DNA from: a bacterium
Lineage (GTDB): Bacteria > Cyanobacteriota > Vampirovibrionia > Gastranaerophilales > Gastranaerophilaceae
Length of the DNA stretch: 32,252 nt
Direction of reading: 5' to 3'
Assembly (NCBI GenBank): GCA_017470245.1
Contig: JAFUEV010000078.1
Coordinates: 1 to 32,252, forward strand
A program made the position numbers and the translations under genes. This document shows positions 7,643 through 15,699 of this stretch, piece after piece (position 1 is the first letter of the stretch; each line of letters opens with the position of its first letter). The notes beneath the pieces were generated by a model. It saw only the letters and a program-made list of their open reading frames with translations, did no database searches and was not told the DNA's origin.

Positions 7643-7795
7643 ATGCCCGAAATTGCTATTTGTTTTTTTGATTTAAGCCAATTATTTAAACTTTTTCCTA
7701 AAACTGACAGGAAATTAAACCACAAAATTCAACAATACGAACTGGAAATTCAAGAAAATATGGCTGAAAATCGCTGCAAATTATTTAATTTATAA
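7643..7795 (+). CDS. Small hypothetical protein, 50 residues
   Basis: This short ORF is supported by an AAGGAG ribosome site 8 nt before the ATG and by a terminator beginning 7 nt after the stop. The protein starts MPEIAICFFDLSQLF and continues with a charged, probably helical stretch (KLNHKIQQYELEIQ) that could form a short coiled coil. It ends CKLFNL. I recognise no family. It follows lgt by 77 bp, and a perfect inverted repeat sits immediately upstream. It could be a small regulator or a toxin or antitoxin fragment, but no partner is adjacent. The coding call rests on the translation signals alone. Confidence 0.55.
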   Translation: MPEIAICFFDLSQLFKLFPKTDRKLNHKIQQYELEIQENMAENRCKLFNL

Positions 7796-7801
7796 AAAGA
7801 A

Positions 7802-7825
7802 AAGACAGGGTGTGAATCCTGTCTT
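7802..7825. terminator. Bidirectional terminator
   Basis: Perfect 8-bp stem AAGACAGG (7802-7809) and CCTGTCTT (7818-7825) around an 8-nt loop. It is flanked by an A-rich run on the left and T-rich sequence on the right, between convergent genes ending at 7795 and 7857. Confidence 0.75.
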
Positions 7826-7856
7826 AATTTATTAGACTCAATTAATAAATTTTATA

Positions 7857-8408
7857 TTACACATCTTTAATCTCAGTTTTTAATATATCATCTAAACCCG
7901 CAAAGAAAGCACCTACAATAGCACCGGCAGTTAAGAAAAATCCGGTAGGTCTTATCATTTTTGTAACCAAATTGTATGCCTTCATATTACGTTCTGCTGC
8001 GACTTGAGCATGTCCGGCAGCTTTTGCACATAATCTCTTAAATTCAAACAATTCTTTCGGGTGTGATTTTTCAATTTCTGCAGTAGCAGTTCTGATTGCA
8101 TTTTTGTCAACTTGATCACCATGTTTTAAACCTTCAAACAGTCTTATAAACTCACTTTCCGCAAAACTCTTTTCAAGTTTCGCTTTCAAAAAGCCAACCA
8201 TTTTTTCGGTATGTTTGGTAAATTGACTTTTTTGCGATTTCACATCACTGCTGAATTTAATATATTCATCTGTAAGTTTTTCTTCTTTAGTTAACGGAGT
8301 TGCATACTTTAAAGCATATCCTGCTGCGGCACCAACTATTGCGCCTTTTGCCATCGGGAAGAATACACTATGTCTTTGGTTGTTTCCTTGTACTGCTTCT
8401 GTTCTCAT
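7857..8408 (-). CDS. Unknown protein with two glycine-rich hydrophobic segments
   Basis: 183 residues, no recognised family. A short hydrophilic N-terminus leads into FPMAKGAIVGAAAGYALKYA (about 17-36), then a charged helical middle (40-145). A second hydrophobic stretch, TGFFLTAGAIVGAFFAG, spans about 150-167. Both hydrophobic parts contain a GAIVGA motif with small-residue spacing, as in glycine-zipper membrane proteins. AGAGG precedes the ATG. The gene has its own consensus promoter and a long leader, so it appears strongly expressed and regulated apart from the upstream glyA-wecA genes. It is broadly similar in style, not in detectable sequence, to the two paralogues at 29955 and 30886. 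Confidence 0.75.
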   Translation of the reverse strand: MRTEAVQGNNQRHSVFFPMAKGAIVGAAAGYALKYATPLTKEEKLTDEYIKFSSDVKSQKSQFTKHTEKMVGFLKAKLEKSFAESEFIRLFEGLKHGDQVDKNAIRTATAEIEKSHPKELFEFKRLCAKAAGHAQVAAERNMKAYNLVTKMIRPTGFFLTAGAIVGAFFAGLDDILKTEIKDV

Positions 8409-8566
8409 AAATATAATCCTCTACTTGTTAGCACCCGTACTCACCTGACTCACGTCAAGCTATAATGCTTAACACTACTACTATATACAAGGAGATGCAC
8501 TTAAATATTTTATTCAGGCTGCAGAAATTACCTTCCTAAAACTGAGTAATCATATCCTAACTTTCA
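8409..8566 (-). promoter_or_regulatory. Predicted 157-nt 5' leader
   Basis: This stretch lies between the predicted start point and the ATG at 8408. It holds no credible ORF. I could not match it to a riboswitch class I know. It contains short repeats of TGAGT near 8440-8450 on the minus strand. Confidence 0.4.
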
Positions 8567-8572
8567 AAAGGT

Positions 8573-8601
8573 ATTATAACCCAAACTTACTTTTTTGTCA
8601 A
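8573..8601 (-). promoter_or_regulatory. Perfect consensus sigma-70 promoter
   Basis: On the minus strand TTGACA (8601-8596), 17 nt and TATAAT (8578-8573) match the consensus at all twelve positions. The -35 box lies within the final codons of the wecA-like gene. It drives the gene at 7857-8408. Confidence 0.85.
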
Positions 8602-9672
8602 TACCCTTACCAAATTTAACAAAAGCATTACTCCAACAAGGGCCAAAGTAAGAAAGAAATCATACTTAATAGCATTATGGCTTGCAAATAAACAAGCCAA
8701 TCCGCCTGCTAAAATAGCGACAGAAGTAAGAATTACAACAGTTTTCTTTTGAGAAAAGCCGGCATGTAATAATTTGTGATGAATATGCTCAGCATCAGCC
8801 ACAAACGGTGACTGCCCCTTACAAATTCTTCTAATACTTGAATATGTAATATCAATAATCGGAACCGCCAAAACAACAAACGGTAACAAAATTGCAAGGG
8901 TTGCAACCTTCATAACCCCTGTTATTGAAATTGTTGCAAGCAAAAATCCTGAAAATAATGCCCCGCTATCCCCCATAAATATTTTGGCAGGATTGAAATT
9001 AAAAGTTAAAAATGCAAGCATAGAACCTGCCAAAATAAAACCAATCAATGCACTTATCGGATTTGGAGGACTTAGGGTTATAGCAAGAATTGCCAAAGTT
9101 ATAGCATTAACTGTAACAACTGAACCTGCAAGTCCGTCAACCCCGTCAATGAAATTTAGAGCATTTGAAATACCTACAATCCACAACAACGTAATCGGAT
9201 ATGAGAACCAACCTAAATCAATTCCGCCAAAAAACGGAACGCTGTCAATTTGAACTCCCAAAAGATAAACAATTGTAGCAATTGATACCTGAATGAGAAG
9301 TTTAAATTTTGCACCAAGTCCATACACATCATCAATTAATCCGAGCAAAAACATTAATGAACTTCCAAGCAATATTCCTGACATTAGTTTCCCATAAGGA
9401 TAGTAACTCATCAAAACCAAACACAAAAAAGTCAGCATTGTGCTTGCCCAAATTGCAACTCCACCAATTCTTGATATTGGCTTTGTATGAATCTTCCTTT
9501 CATTCGGGATATCTACAAGACCTTCGCGTTTTGAAAAATTAATAACCATAGGAACAAGAAATACCCCGAATATATAGGCTATTATTGTTCCGATTATTTG
9601 CGAATGTGCCAACTTGATTATTATTGTTATTCTCCTTAGGAATTTTAATTGTATAACGGGTATTTTGCACAC
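8587..9672 (-). CDS. WecA/TagO-type undecaprenyl-phosphate sugar-1-phosphate transferase
   Basis: Polytopic membrane enzyme of the MraY/WecA superfamily. It transfers a sugar-1-phosphate (usually GlcNAc-1-P) from UDP-sugar to undecaprenyl phosphate, the first step of surface polysaccharide or teichoic-acid synthesis. Motifs: [19 protein letters not shown] (53-71), the metal-binding DDVYGLG (114-120), [11 protein letters not shown] (173-183), FMGDSG, and the [12 protein letters not shown] loop near 295. The start is uncertain. The longest frame begins with a GTG at 9672, overlapping glyA by 28 bases with no ribosome site. A strong AAGGAG lies further in at 9637-9632, and the codons at normal spacing after it are ATA and ATC. 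The first standard start after it is TTG at 9612, 19 nt away. Confidence 0.92.
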   Translation of the reverse strand: MCKIPVIQLKFLRRITIIIKLAHSQIIGTIIAYIFGVFLVPMVINFSKREGLVDIPNERKIHTKPISRIGGVAIWASTMLTFLCLVLMSYYPYGKLMSGILLGSSLMFLLGLIDDVYGLGAKFKLLIQVSIATIVYLLGVQIDSVPFFGGIDLGWFSYPITLLWIVGISNALNFIDGVDGLAGSVVTVNAITLAILAITLSPPNPISALIGFILAGSMLAFLTFNFNPAKIFMGDSGALFSGFLLATISITGVMKVATLAILLPFVVLAVPIIDITYSSIRRICKGQSPFVADAEHIHHKLLHAGFSQKKTVVILTSVAILAGGLACLFASHNAIKYDFFLTLALVGVMLLLNLVRVLTKK

Positions 9673-10883
9673 AATTTCAAAGAACGTTCTTTCAAATTGT
9701 TAAGTGCGATTTCATTATCTGATGAAAATACCGCAGATGCAATAATTTTTGCAACTTCAATCATATCATCTTCTTTAAACCCTCTTGTAGTAACTGCAGG
9801 TGTCCCAAGCCTTATTCCTGAAGTTACAAAAGGACTTTGAGGGTCATTAGGAACAGTATTTTTATTAGCAGTAATACCAACACGTTCCAATACATTTGCT
9901 ATATCTTTACCGGTCTTACCAGTTCTTCTCAAATCAAGAGTCATAAGATGGTTTTCAGTCATTCCGCCAACAATATCCAAACCTTCGTCCATCAAACCTT
10001 GAGCAAGAGCTTTTGCATTTTTTACAATTTGCTTTGCATATTCCTTAAATTCAGGTTTTGAAGCTTCTAATAATGCAACTGCTTTTCCTGCGATAATATG
10101 TTCTAACGGCCCGCCTTGAAGTCCCGGGAATACCGCTTTATCAATTGCGGCAGCATATTGTTCTTTACACATAATAATACCGCCTCTGGGACCTCTTAAA
10201 GATTTGTGAGTAGTTGTAGTAACAAAATCACAATAAGGAGCCGGTGACGGGTGAATTCCTGCTGCTACAAGACCTGCAATATGGGCAATATCAGCCAGCA
10301 ATAGAGCTCCTACTTCATCAGCAATTTCTCTGAACTTTTTAAAATCAATTATCTTTGAATAATTACTTGCTCCGCAAATTATCAAATGAGGTTTGTGCTC
10401 AATTGCTTTTTGACGCACATCTTCGTAATCTATTTCTCCGTTTTCATTTATTCCATAGCTTTTTACATCATAGTAAAGCCCTGAGAAATTAACAGGCGAA
10501 CCATGAGAAAGGTGTCCTCCGTTTGACAAATCCATACTCAGAACTCTGTCACCCGGCTTCATTGTAGCCATAAAGACTGCCATATTTGCTTGTGCTCCGC
10601 TATGAGGCTGAACATTAGCATGATCCATACCAAAAAGTTCACATGCTCTTTTTTGAGCTAATTCTTCTATAACATCTATGTGTTCGCAGCCGTTATAGTA
10701 ACGTTTATGAGGTTTTCCCTCAGCATATTTATTAGTTAAAACACTTCCGCATGCTTCCATGACTGCAAGTGATGTACAATTTTCACTGGCAATTAATTCT
10801 ATGGTATTTTGTTGTCTTTCAAGCTCTAACTCTATCTGCTGAGCCACTTGCGGATCTGTTTTTCTTATATTTTCTAAATTCAT
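9645..10883 (-). CDS. glyA: Serine hydroxymethyltransferase
   Basis: PLP enzyme that interconverts serine and glycine while loading one-carbon units onto tetrahydrofolate. The 412-residue length is typical. Clear signatures are ELIASEN near residue 29, [11 protein letters not shown] near 94, [16 protein letters not shown] near 194 and the PLP-lysine motif [14 protein letters not shown] with the lysine at about 227. The ATG at 10883 is preferred because GGGAG lies about 9 nt upstream. The alternative ATG at 10889 would leave only 3 nt. A TTGCGT-TATAAT promoter precedes the gene. The wecA-like gene follows with overlap or near-overlap, so the two are probably cotranscribed. Confidence 0.97.
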   Translation of the reverse strand: MNLENIRKTDPQVAQQIELELERQQNTIELIASENCTSLAVMEACGSVLTNKYAEGKPHKRYYNGCEHIDVIEELAQKRACELFGMDHANVQPHSGAQANMAVFMATMKPGDRVLSMDLSNGGHLSHGSPVNFSGLYYDVKSYGINENGEIDYEDVRQKAIEHKPHLIICGASNYSKIIDFKKFREIADEVGALLLADIAHIAGLVAAGIHPSPAPYCDFVTTTTHKSLRGPRGGIIMCKEQYAAAIDKAVFPGLQGGPLEHIIAGKAVALLEASKPEFKEYAKQIVKNAKALAQGLMDEGLDIVGGMTENHLMTLDLRRTGKTGKDIANVLERVGITANKNTVPNDPQSPFVTSGIRLGTPAVTTRGFKEDDMIEVAKIIASAVFSSDNEIALNNLKERSLKLCAKYPLYN

Positions 10884-10906
10884 ACACATACTCTCCCTTT
10901 TTTATG

Positions 10907-10934
10907 ATTATACTTTTTAATGAAATTTACGCAA
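10907..10934 (-). promoter_or_regulatory. glyA promoter
   Basis: On the minus strand TTGCGT (10934-10929), 16 nt and a perfect TATAAT (10912-10907). The start would be near 10900, giving a leader of about 17 nt that includes GGGAG. Confidence 0.6.
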
Positions 10935-10944
10935 GTTTGTTAAT

Positions 10945-11538
10945 CTATTTTCGAAAATTATCCTGTTCTTTAAGTGTCTGCACAATAAAATCAATATTTC
11001 TTGTAAGAACAAAATATTCATTATTTGGAGCATCAATTATGCAAGAATTCATAACACATTCATCAGCCACTTGCAAAACACTGTCTAAATCCTTTTCTTC
11101 AGGCAAAACCATAGTACAAGCCTCAGACTCTAATCCCGGAAAATTTTCTATTTTTATTTTATCCCTAAGTTTCTCCCAATTTTCATAAGGAATAACTTCA
11201 TAATTATCAAGATTATTCTCTGAAATTCTTGCAAGCAGGTGTTGAGAAAATCTTTCGTCCATATTTTTTTCAATTGACAAAGGCTTATAACCATATGTAA
11301 ATACTTTTTTATCAGACAAGAAAAGTTCTTCTAATGCATGATACTTTTTAGAAAACTTTTTTATATCGGCAGGAAATTCTTTATGAGTTGCCGTAGCAGG
11401 AGCCAATTCCATCATATTACGCATCTGGATATAATAACTGTTTTTATTAAAATAAGTCTTATAAATTGCTATTCCTGCACAAATAACCAACAAACAAACA
11501 ATACTGATTATGATTTTATCAAAAGTACTAATTTTCAT
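10945..11538 (-). CDS. Unknown single-pass membrane protein
   Basis: 197 residues with one N-terminal transmembrane segment (about 8-27, IIISIVCLLVICAGIAIY) and a soluble remainder, probably facing the periplasm. The soluble part has mixed helix and strand. It includes SEACTMVLPEEKDLDSVLQ near 136-154 and two cysteines (in ADECVMNSCIID, near 160-166) that could form a disulphide. I recognise no domain. The ATG lies inside the end of nagZ, an 11-base overlap, with GGAG 8 nt upstream. It is therefore the last gene of the hydrolase-nagZ operon. Envelope location fits the muropeptide context, but no function can be assigned. Confidence 0.75.
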   Translation of the reverse strand: MKISTFDKIIISIVCLLVICAGIAIYKTYFNKNSYYIQMRNMMELAPATATHKEFPADIKKFSKKYHALEELFLSDKKVFTYGYKPLSIEKNMDERFSQHLLARISENNLDNYEVIPYENWEKLRDKIKIENFPGLESEACTMVLPEEKDLDSVLQVADECVMNSCIIDAPNNEYFVLTRNIDFIVQTLKEQDNFRK

Positions 11539-12520
11539 TTAAAAACTCTCCAAAATATTTCTTTTTTAATGCCACTATTTTATCATAAGAATTTTCTATA
11601 TTGTTTCTCAATTCAATATCAGACAAAGCTTTTTTGTATATTTTTTCAATGACATCAATTGTTTCTTTATCACTAAAACGATATATGAACATATTTAAGC
11701 CTGCACGAATTGCCATTTCACATGCCTGAACAGGCCCAAATTCAGCCACACCCTTCATAACCATATCATCAGAAATAATTACCCCGCCAAAATTTAATTT
11801 GTTTCTAAGATAAGAAATTGCATTTTTACTTAGTGATGTCGGGATTTTATCTTTTTCAAAACAACTACAATGAAGATGAGCAGCCATAATCATATCAGCC
11901 CCATTTTCAATTGCTGATTTAAAAGGTAAGATATGAGTTTTTTCCATTTCTTCAACAGATAAATTTATTTCAGGCAGGGTTAAATGGCTATCTGCGTTTG
12001 CATCACCATGCCCCGGGAAATGCTTCACACATGGAATAATTCCGTTATTTCTATACACATTTGATACAACTTTTTCTCCGTCAACAACTTCATTCGGGTT
12101 TGAGGAAAATGCTCTTTCGCCTATTATAGGATTATTTGGATTAGTATTTACATCAATACAAGGAGCAAAATTTAAATTTATACCGTAAGATTTTAACTCC
12201 CGAGCAATTTCATTAGTTTGTTCGGATAGAAAACATTTACCCCTTTCAAACGCATACTTTGCACTTAAATATTTTTTACCGTTATGAATATTTTCGGTTC
12301 TTTCAACACGACCGCCTTCCTGATCTATTGACAAAAAAGGAGGGATACTTTTTGATAATTGCTTAATATGTTTAATTAAATTTTTAAACTGTTCTGCGGA
12401 TAAAATATCTTTGCTGAAAAATATCACACCGCCAAGACCTTTTTGAAGCGCAGTTTCATAATTCCCGCCTTCAAGCCCTAGTATAAACATTTGGTAAAGT
12501 TTTTCTTTTAATTCTGCCAT
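11528..12520 (-). CDS. nagZ: Family 3 beta-N-acetylhexosaminidase (NagZ-like)
   Basis: Glycoside hydrolase family 3 enzyme that removes N-acetylglucosamine, typically from anhydromuropeptides during peptidoglycan recycling. Motifs (numbered from the longer TTG frame): SIDQEGGRVER (67-77), GINLNFAPCIDVN (116-128), the diagnostic KHFPGHGD (169-176) and the ISDDMVM nucleophile region (252-258). The protein has 330 residues and a single GH3 domain, as in NagZ. No signal peptide is visible, so it is probably cytoplasmic. I chose the ATG at 12520, just after the upstream TAA. A TTG three codons earlier also lies in frame. Neither has a strong ribosome site, so translation probably depends on coupling. 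Confidence 0.93.
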   Translation of the reverse strand: MAELKEKLYQMFILGLEGGNYETALQKGLGGVIFFSKDILSAEQFKNLIKHIKQLSKSIPPFLSIDQEGGRVERTENIHNGKKYLSAKYAFERGKCFLSEQTNEIARELKSYGINLNFAPCIDVNTNPNNPIIGERAFSSNPNEVVDGEKVVSNVYRNNGIIPCVKHFPGHGDANADSHLTLPEINLSVEEMEKTHILPFKSAIENGADMIMAAHLHCSCFEKDKIPTSLSKNAISYLRNKLNFGGVIISDDMVMKGVAEFGPVQACEMAIRAGLNMFIYRFSDKETIDVIEKIYKKALSDIELRNNIENSYDKIVALKKKYFGEFLNEN

Positions 12521-12521
12521 T

Positions 12522-13118
12522 TTAACCAATATAAGCTAAATCAAAAACTTCAAACAAATCAAGCAATTTACCTGATTTTATAACTTCTTGAATTTTTGAA
12601 TGTATTTTTTCTAAATTTTCCTCCGAAGGAATAACAAAACCTTGCGGGAGAAGCACATCATTTGTTGTTTTTGTATCAACAAAACCTTTATTTAATATCA
12701 AAAATTCCTTATAAAGTTCAAGAACTTTTACACATCTTGAGTCGATTTTATAATCCGCACCAATGTAATACTTTGCATCTTTTTTCAATTTATTAAAAAA
12801 TTCGATTGAATAATCTGCTTCTTCTACAGTTTCTTTTTCGTCATATTCGCCGCCAAGACAAGGGTTTCCTTCTATTTGAACATTCCCCAAAGATTTTATA
12901 TAAACTGCCCAAAGTAAACTTCCCAAACAAAATCCGACATTATTATCAGCCATGTGAGTCAATTTTGGATAAGCCATTTTAAATTGAAACTTTTTCTGTC
13001 CGAAATTTTTAAATTGTTCAAGATTTGCATAAATATATTCTGCACTAATTGACAAAATCGTTGTATGCTGAGCATATCCCGGATCAAATAATACTGTTTT
13101 TTCTTCTGTTTTTGTCAT
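12522..13118 (-). CDS. Unknown protein, 198 residues
   Basis: Soluble protein with no signal peptide and no motif I recognise. The N-terminal part reads VLFDPGYAQHTTILSISAEY (9-28). A middle section holds VGFCLGSLLWAVYIK (61-75), and the C-terminal half is helical and charged. The ATG follows the upstream stop by one base (TAA-A-ATG), with AGAGGTG about 10 nt upstream, and the stop sits two bases from the nagZ ATG. It is cotranscribed with a secreted hydrolase-like protein and nagZ. Confidence 0.75.
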   Translation of the reverse strand: MTKTEEKTVLFDPGYAQHTTILSISAEYIYANLEQFKNFGQKKFQFKMAYPKLTHMADNNVGFCLGSLLWAVYIKSLGNVQIEGNPCLGGEYDEKETVEEADYSIEFFNKLKKDAKYYIGADYKIDSRCVKVLELYKEFLILNKGFVDTKTTNDVLLPQGFVIPSEENLEKIHSKIQEVIKSGKLLDLFEVFDLAYIG

Positions 13119-13119
13119 T

Positions 13120-14313
13120 TTATAACACCTCTGATTTTTTGCTTTTACGTTTTAAAACTTTATTTTGATATTTTTCATCATATAAAAACTTTGTTCCGTT
13201 TACAAAACTTTTAACAACTCCGTTAGCAAAAGTTCCTCTCGCTGACCAATAAGAAGTATGTGCTAAAAACGCAGATCTTCTGGACCATATACTTGAATTA
13301 TCATACATAACTCCTGTAGGATTTTCAATTTTTAACTCTGCCATATCCTCTATTTGAGCAATTGTAAAATTCCTGCTTGTAGGAAAACCCAAAGGATCCT
13401 CTCTGAAATTAACTGTTAAAAAGTAAATTCCGTTTTCCAACAAATATTTAACCATATATCCTGTATAATAGGTGAATTCATAATTTTCATCAGCCATATC
13501 CGAATAAAACAAAGGTATAGGACTTGCAAAGTTTACTATTCCTTTAACATATCCCTTTGGTGCGCAATATTTTTCAGTATATTCATCAAGTTTCAGGTAG
13601 TTTTTCATTAACAAATCTTTATTCTGATTCATAACAAAATGTCCCGTTTCAGACATTACTCCTAAATTACCTTTTTCATAGGTTAATGCAGATAAACAGG
13701 TACTTTTGCGCGGATTATTCTCTACGAATTCTAAAATTTCACTATCTGCTTTCAAAGCTTTGAAAAGTTCGGAAGTATCAATATAGGGAAATTTGTATAT
13801 CATATACTGATAATTTACAAATGTTCCTGCAGAATATCCGAACATTATAACATTCTGCCCGCTTTGTGCTTGTTTTTTAACTTCTTCATTCAAATCATCA
13901 AGAATAGGAAGCATATTGTGAGTTTTTTGCACCCAAATAGCATCATGCATAAATTGAGTTAACAAACTCCTAATTTCATAAGCAAGAGTTGAACTTATTG
14001 CTTTTGAGATATTCAATCTGTCTTTTACAAAATCCAAATCTGTTTTGCTATCATAACCCCAGAAAAAAATCTGAGGAGTTTCATCAATAACGAGTTTATT
14101 ATCTTTAGTCCATTTTTTTATAGCCCAATTTTTTTCAAACTTTCGTTTCATTACAGGGTGAAGTTTATTAACCCCATTTATGTACCAATCCTTCATTTTT
14201 TTATCATTATTATTTGAGCCGTTTATATATAAAAAAGTCAGATTAGTATCCTGCGCCGGTGTTGAAACCTGAAAAATCAACAATGCAAAAATAAATAATA
14301 AAATCCTTTTCAT
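13120..14313 (-). CDS. Secreted alpha/beta-hydrolase-like protein
   Basis: 397 residues. The N-terminus MKRILLFIFALLIFQVSTPA is a typical signal peptide with probable cleavage after residue 20. The mature part has LTFLYINGSNNND (25-37), a strand and oxyanion-like start common in esterases and lipases. The nucleophile elbow follows: NVIMFGYSAGT, with Ser161 in GYSAG. Candidate histidines and aspartates follow (for example GHF near 229), but I cannot name the triad. It is exported, probably to the periplasm. The gene heads an operon with an unknown protein, nagZ and a membrane protein. There is no ribosome site; a TGTGCTAAACT extended -10 ends 7 nt before the ATG. Substrate unknown. Confidence 0.72.
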   Translation of the reverse strand: MKRILLFIFALLIFQVSTPAQDTNLTFLYINGSNNNDKKMKDWYINGVNKLHPVMKRKFEKNWAIKKWTKDNKLVIDETPQIFFWGYDSKTDLDFVKDRLNISKAISSTLAYEIRSLLTQFMHDAIWVQKTHNMLPILDDLNEEVKKQAQSGQNVIMFGYSAGTFVNYQYMIYKFPYIDTSELFKALKADSEILEFVENNPRKSTCLSALTYEKGNLGVMSETGHFVMNQNKDLLMKNYLKLDEYTEKYCAPKGYVKGIVNFASPIPLFYSDMADENYEFTYYTGYMVKYLLENGIYFLTVNFREDPLGFPTSRNFTIAQIEDMAELKIENPTGVMYDNSSIWSRRSAFLAHTSYWSARGTFANGVVKSFVNGTKFLYDEKYQNKVLKRKSKKSEVL

Positions 14314-14320
14314 AACAAAA

Positions 14321-14331
14321 AGTTTAGCACA
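14321..14331 (-). promoter_or_regulatory. Extended -10 promoter directly at the ATG
   Basis: TGTGCTAAACT on the minus strand (14331-14321) fits TG-N-TAAACT. The start codon at 14313 lies 7 nt past the -10 box, which predicts a leaderless or one-base-leader mRNA. No good -35 is visible. Confidence 0.5.
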
Positions 14332-14381
14332 AAATCCGGCAAATTTGTATTTAGTGTTCGCAAAAACTTAAACTATAATAA

Positions 14382-14594
14382 TCAAAAGTTTAAAAATTCA
14401 GCTAAAGACATATTAAAAGCCTTAGCAAGTTGATTTACTTTTGAAAATGTAATATCATTTGATGCAGTTTCAATATTTCCTAATGTTGAGCGAGCAATAT
14501 TTGAACAAGCAGATAAATCATCTTGAGTATATCCGTTTAACTTTCGCAATTCTTTCACTCTTTTCGCTAACTTTCTTAATAATTGCTTGTCCAT
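14382..14594 (-). CDS. XRE-family helix-turn-helix regulator
   Basis: About 70 residues made of little more than a Cro/C1-type DNA-binding domain. It reads RVKELRKLNGYTQDDLS, then SNIARSTLGNIETASNDITFS as scaffold and recognition helices, and ends KAFNMSLAEFLNF. The small size implies that it binds DNA as a dimer without a sensor domain. I chose the ATG at 14594. A GTG at 14612 would add six residues, and neither has a clear ribosome site. The inverted repeats just upstream could be its own operator. The hydrolase operon lies immediately downstream with its own promoter and could be a target. Confidence 0.88.
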   Translation of the reverse strand: MDKQLLRKLAKRVKELRKLNGYTQDDLSACSNIARSTLGNIETASNDITFSKVNQLAKAFNMSLAEFLNF

Positions 14595-14601
14595 TCGATA
14601 A

Positions 14602-14645
14602 TTGTCCGCCACAATGACAAAAACTACAAACCGTCACACGGACAA
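14602..14645. promoter_or_regulatory. Inverted repeats upstream of the XRE gene
   Basis: TTGTCCG (14602-14608) and CGGACAA (14639-14645) are perfect 7-bp arms. Inside them lie GACAA at 14616-14620, which also pairs with TTGTC, and CCGT/ACGG at 14631-14641. GACAAAAA occurs twice. The layout suits an operator for a small dimeric repressor. Confidence 0.4.
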
Positions 14646-14719
14646 AAAAAGGGTATTTATTGGTTTATAAAAATTTAAAGTATATTGGAAATAAAAATTT
14701 TTCGGATTTAACAATATTA

Positions 14720-14728
14720 TGCTAAAAT
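14720..14728 (+). promoter_or_regulatory. Extended -10 promoter directly at the comF ATG
   Basis: TGCTAAAAT (14720-14728) is an extended -10 box. Only 6 nt separate it from the ATG at 14735, so transcription would begin at or next to the start codon. No Shine-Dalgarno sequence is present. Confidence 0.5.
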
Positions 14729-14734
14729 CAAACT

Positions 14735-15382
14735 ATGAAAAATTTTTTAATCGGGCTGCTGGATTGGATTTATAAAAAGAAATGTTATTTCTGCAAAAGT
14801 TCTAAAGAATCAGTAAAAATGTGCTCAAAATGTTTTGATGAGCTCGAATTTTTGCCTGTCGGAATTAACCGGAAAGTTTTTAACACAGAAATATATTGTG
14901 CCGGAGTTTATGAGAAAAATTTGCAAAAATTAATTAGGGGATTAAAATACCACAATCAAAAAGACTTAGCTTACTATCAGGCAAAATTTATGTGGCAATA
15001 TTGGCAAAAAATGGATTTTTTGGAAGATGATTTTCAAATTGTTCCTGTCCCAATTTTCCCAAAAAGAAAAAAACAAAGAAAATACAATCATATGGAGCTT
15101 GTCGCAGAAGAATTTTCGAAACTGTCAGGATACGACATTAATTTTGAACTGATAAAAAGGATAAAAGATACAAAGCCGCAATATAAATTAAATAAAGCAC
15201 AAAGAATGATTAATCTTTCAGAGGCGTTTGAAATTGACAAAAGCAAAGACTTGAAGAAAAAAATTCTAATAATAGATGATATATGCACAACAGGTTCAAC
15301 TTTTGAAGAAATGATAAAAGCCTTTAATAAGGCCGGAATTTATGATATAATTTGCTTTGCAACAACTACTCCATGGGGATAA
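14735..15382 (+). CDS. ComF family phosphoribosyltransferase-like protein
   Basis: 215 residues with the ComFC architecture. An N-terminal zinc ribbon has CYFC (near 17-20) and CSKC (near 30-33). A type I phosphoribosyltransferase fold follows, ending with the PRPP-binding motif ILIIDDICTTGST near 180-192. VPVPIFPKRKKQRKYNH near 109-125 is the usual ComF loop. Family members are needed for DNA uptake in naturally competent bacteria, though the gene is also common in non-competent species. No other competence gene is in this window. The transcript appears leaderless. The stop overlaps the next ORF region, with its ATG 2 nt downstream. Confidence 0.9.
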   Translation: MKNFLIGLLDWIYKKKCYFCKSSKESVKMCSKCFDELEFLPVGINRKVFNTEIYCAGVYEKNLQKLIRGLKYHNQKDLAYYQAKFMWQYWQKMDFLEDDFQIVPVPIFPKRKKQRKYNHMELVAEEFSKLSGYDINFELIKRIKDTKPQYKLNKAQRMINLSEAFEIDKSKDLKKKILIIDDICTTGSTFEEMIKAFNKAGIYDIICFATTTPWG

Positions 15383-15384
15383 AA

Positions 15385-15699
15385 ATGATATTAGCCGAAT
15401 TTGCAAAATATTTACAAGCACATAATGATGAAATATTAACAAGAAAAACTACACCGCTGGAATTGTTACACAAATGGCTTCGAGAGGTGATAAATAAAAA
15501 TCCGAAAAATCATACCGATAAAATAGTTCACAAAGAAATAATGTACTGCGAAAATCCTCAAGGAGATTACGTTATCATAGGAAAATCAGATAGCGGCAGA
15601 ATTCTGGTTAGTGCACTAATAAAATTTGCCAAAAGTTACGACAATTACAACCACTCAAAATGGATTGAAATGACTGAAAAATCTTTCCATAAAAAATAA
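15385..15699 (+). CDS. Unknown small protein, 104 residues
   Basis: Soluble, basic protein without a recognised domain. Helices (MILAEFAKYLQAHNDEI, LELLHKWLREVIN) are followed by a strand pair around CENPQGDYVIIGKSDSGRIL and a basic C-terminus. The ATG at 15385 follows the comF stop by 2 nt and has a GGGGA upstream. An ATG at 15373 is also in frame but lies within comF. Probably cotranscribed with comF. Confidence 0.65.
   Translation: MILAEFAKYLQAHNDEILTRKTTPLELLHKWLREVINKNPKNHTDKIVHKEIMYCENPQGDYVIIGKSDSGRILVSALIKFAKSYDNYNHSKWIEMTEKSFHKK

Noticed and set aside
8485..8532. Plus-strand AAGGAGATGCAC resembling the start of the small ORF at 7643
   Set aside because: It gives only a 14-codon frame, and the stretch lies in the leader of a minus-strand gene.
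8409..8566. Known riboswitch in the long leader
   Set aside because: I compared it by eye with T-box, cyclic-di-AMP, cobalamin and guanidine motifs and saw no convincing match.
10769..11188. Plus-strand ORF of 139 codons across the glyA start
   Set aside because: Overlaps two well-supported minus-strand genes and the glyA promoter; no ribosome site.
14735..15382. A natural-competence locus
   Set aside because: Only a ComF-type gene is present; this family is widespread outside competence operons.
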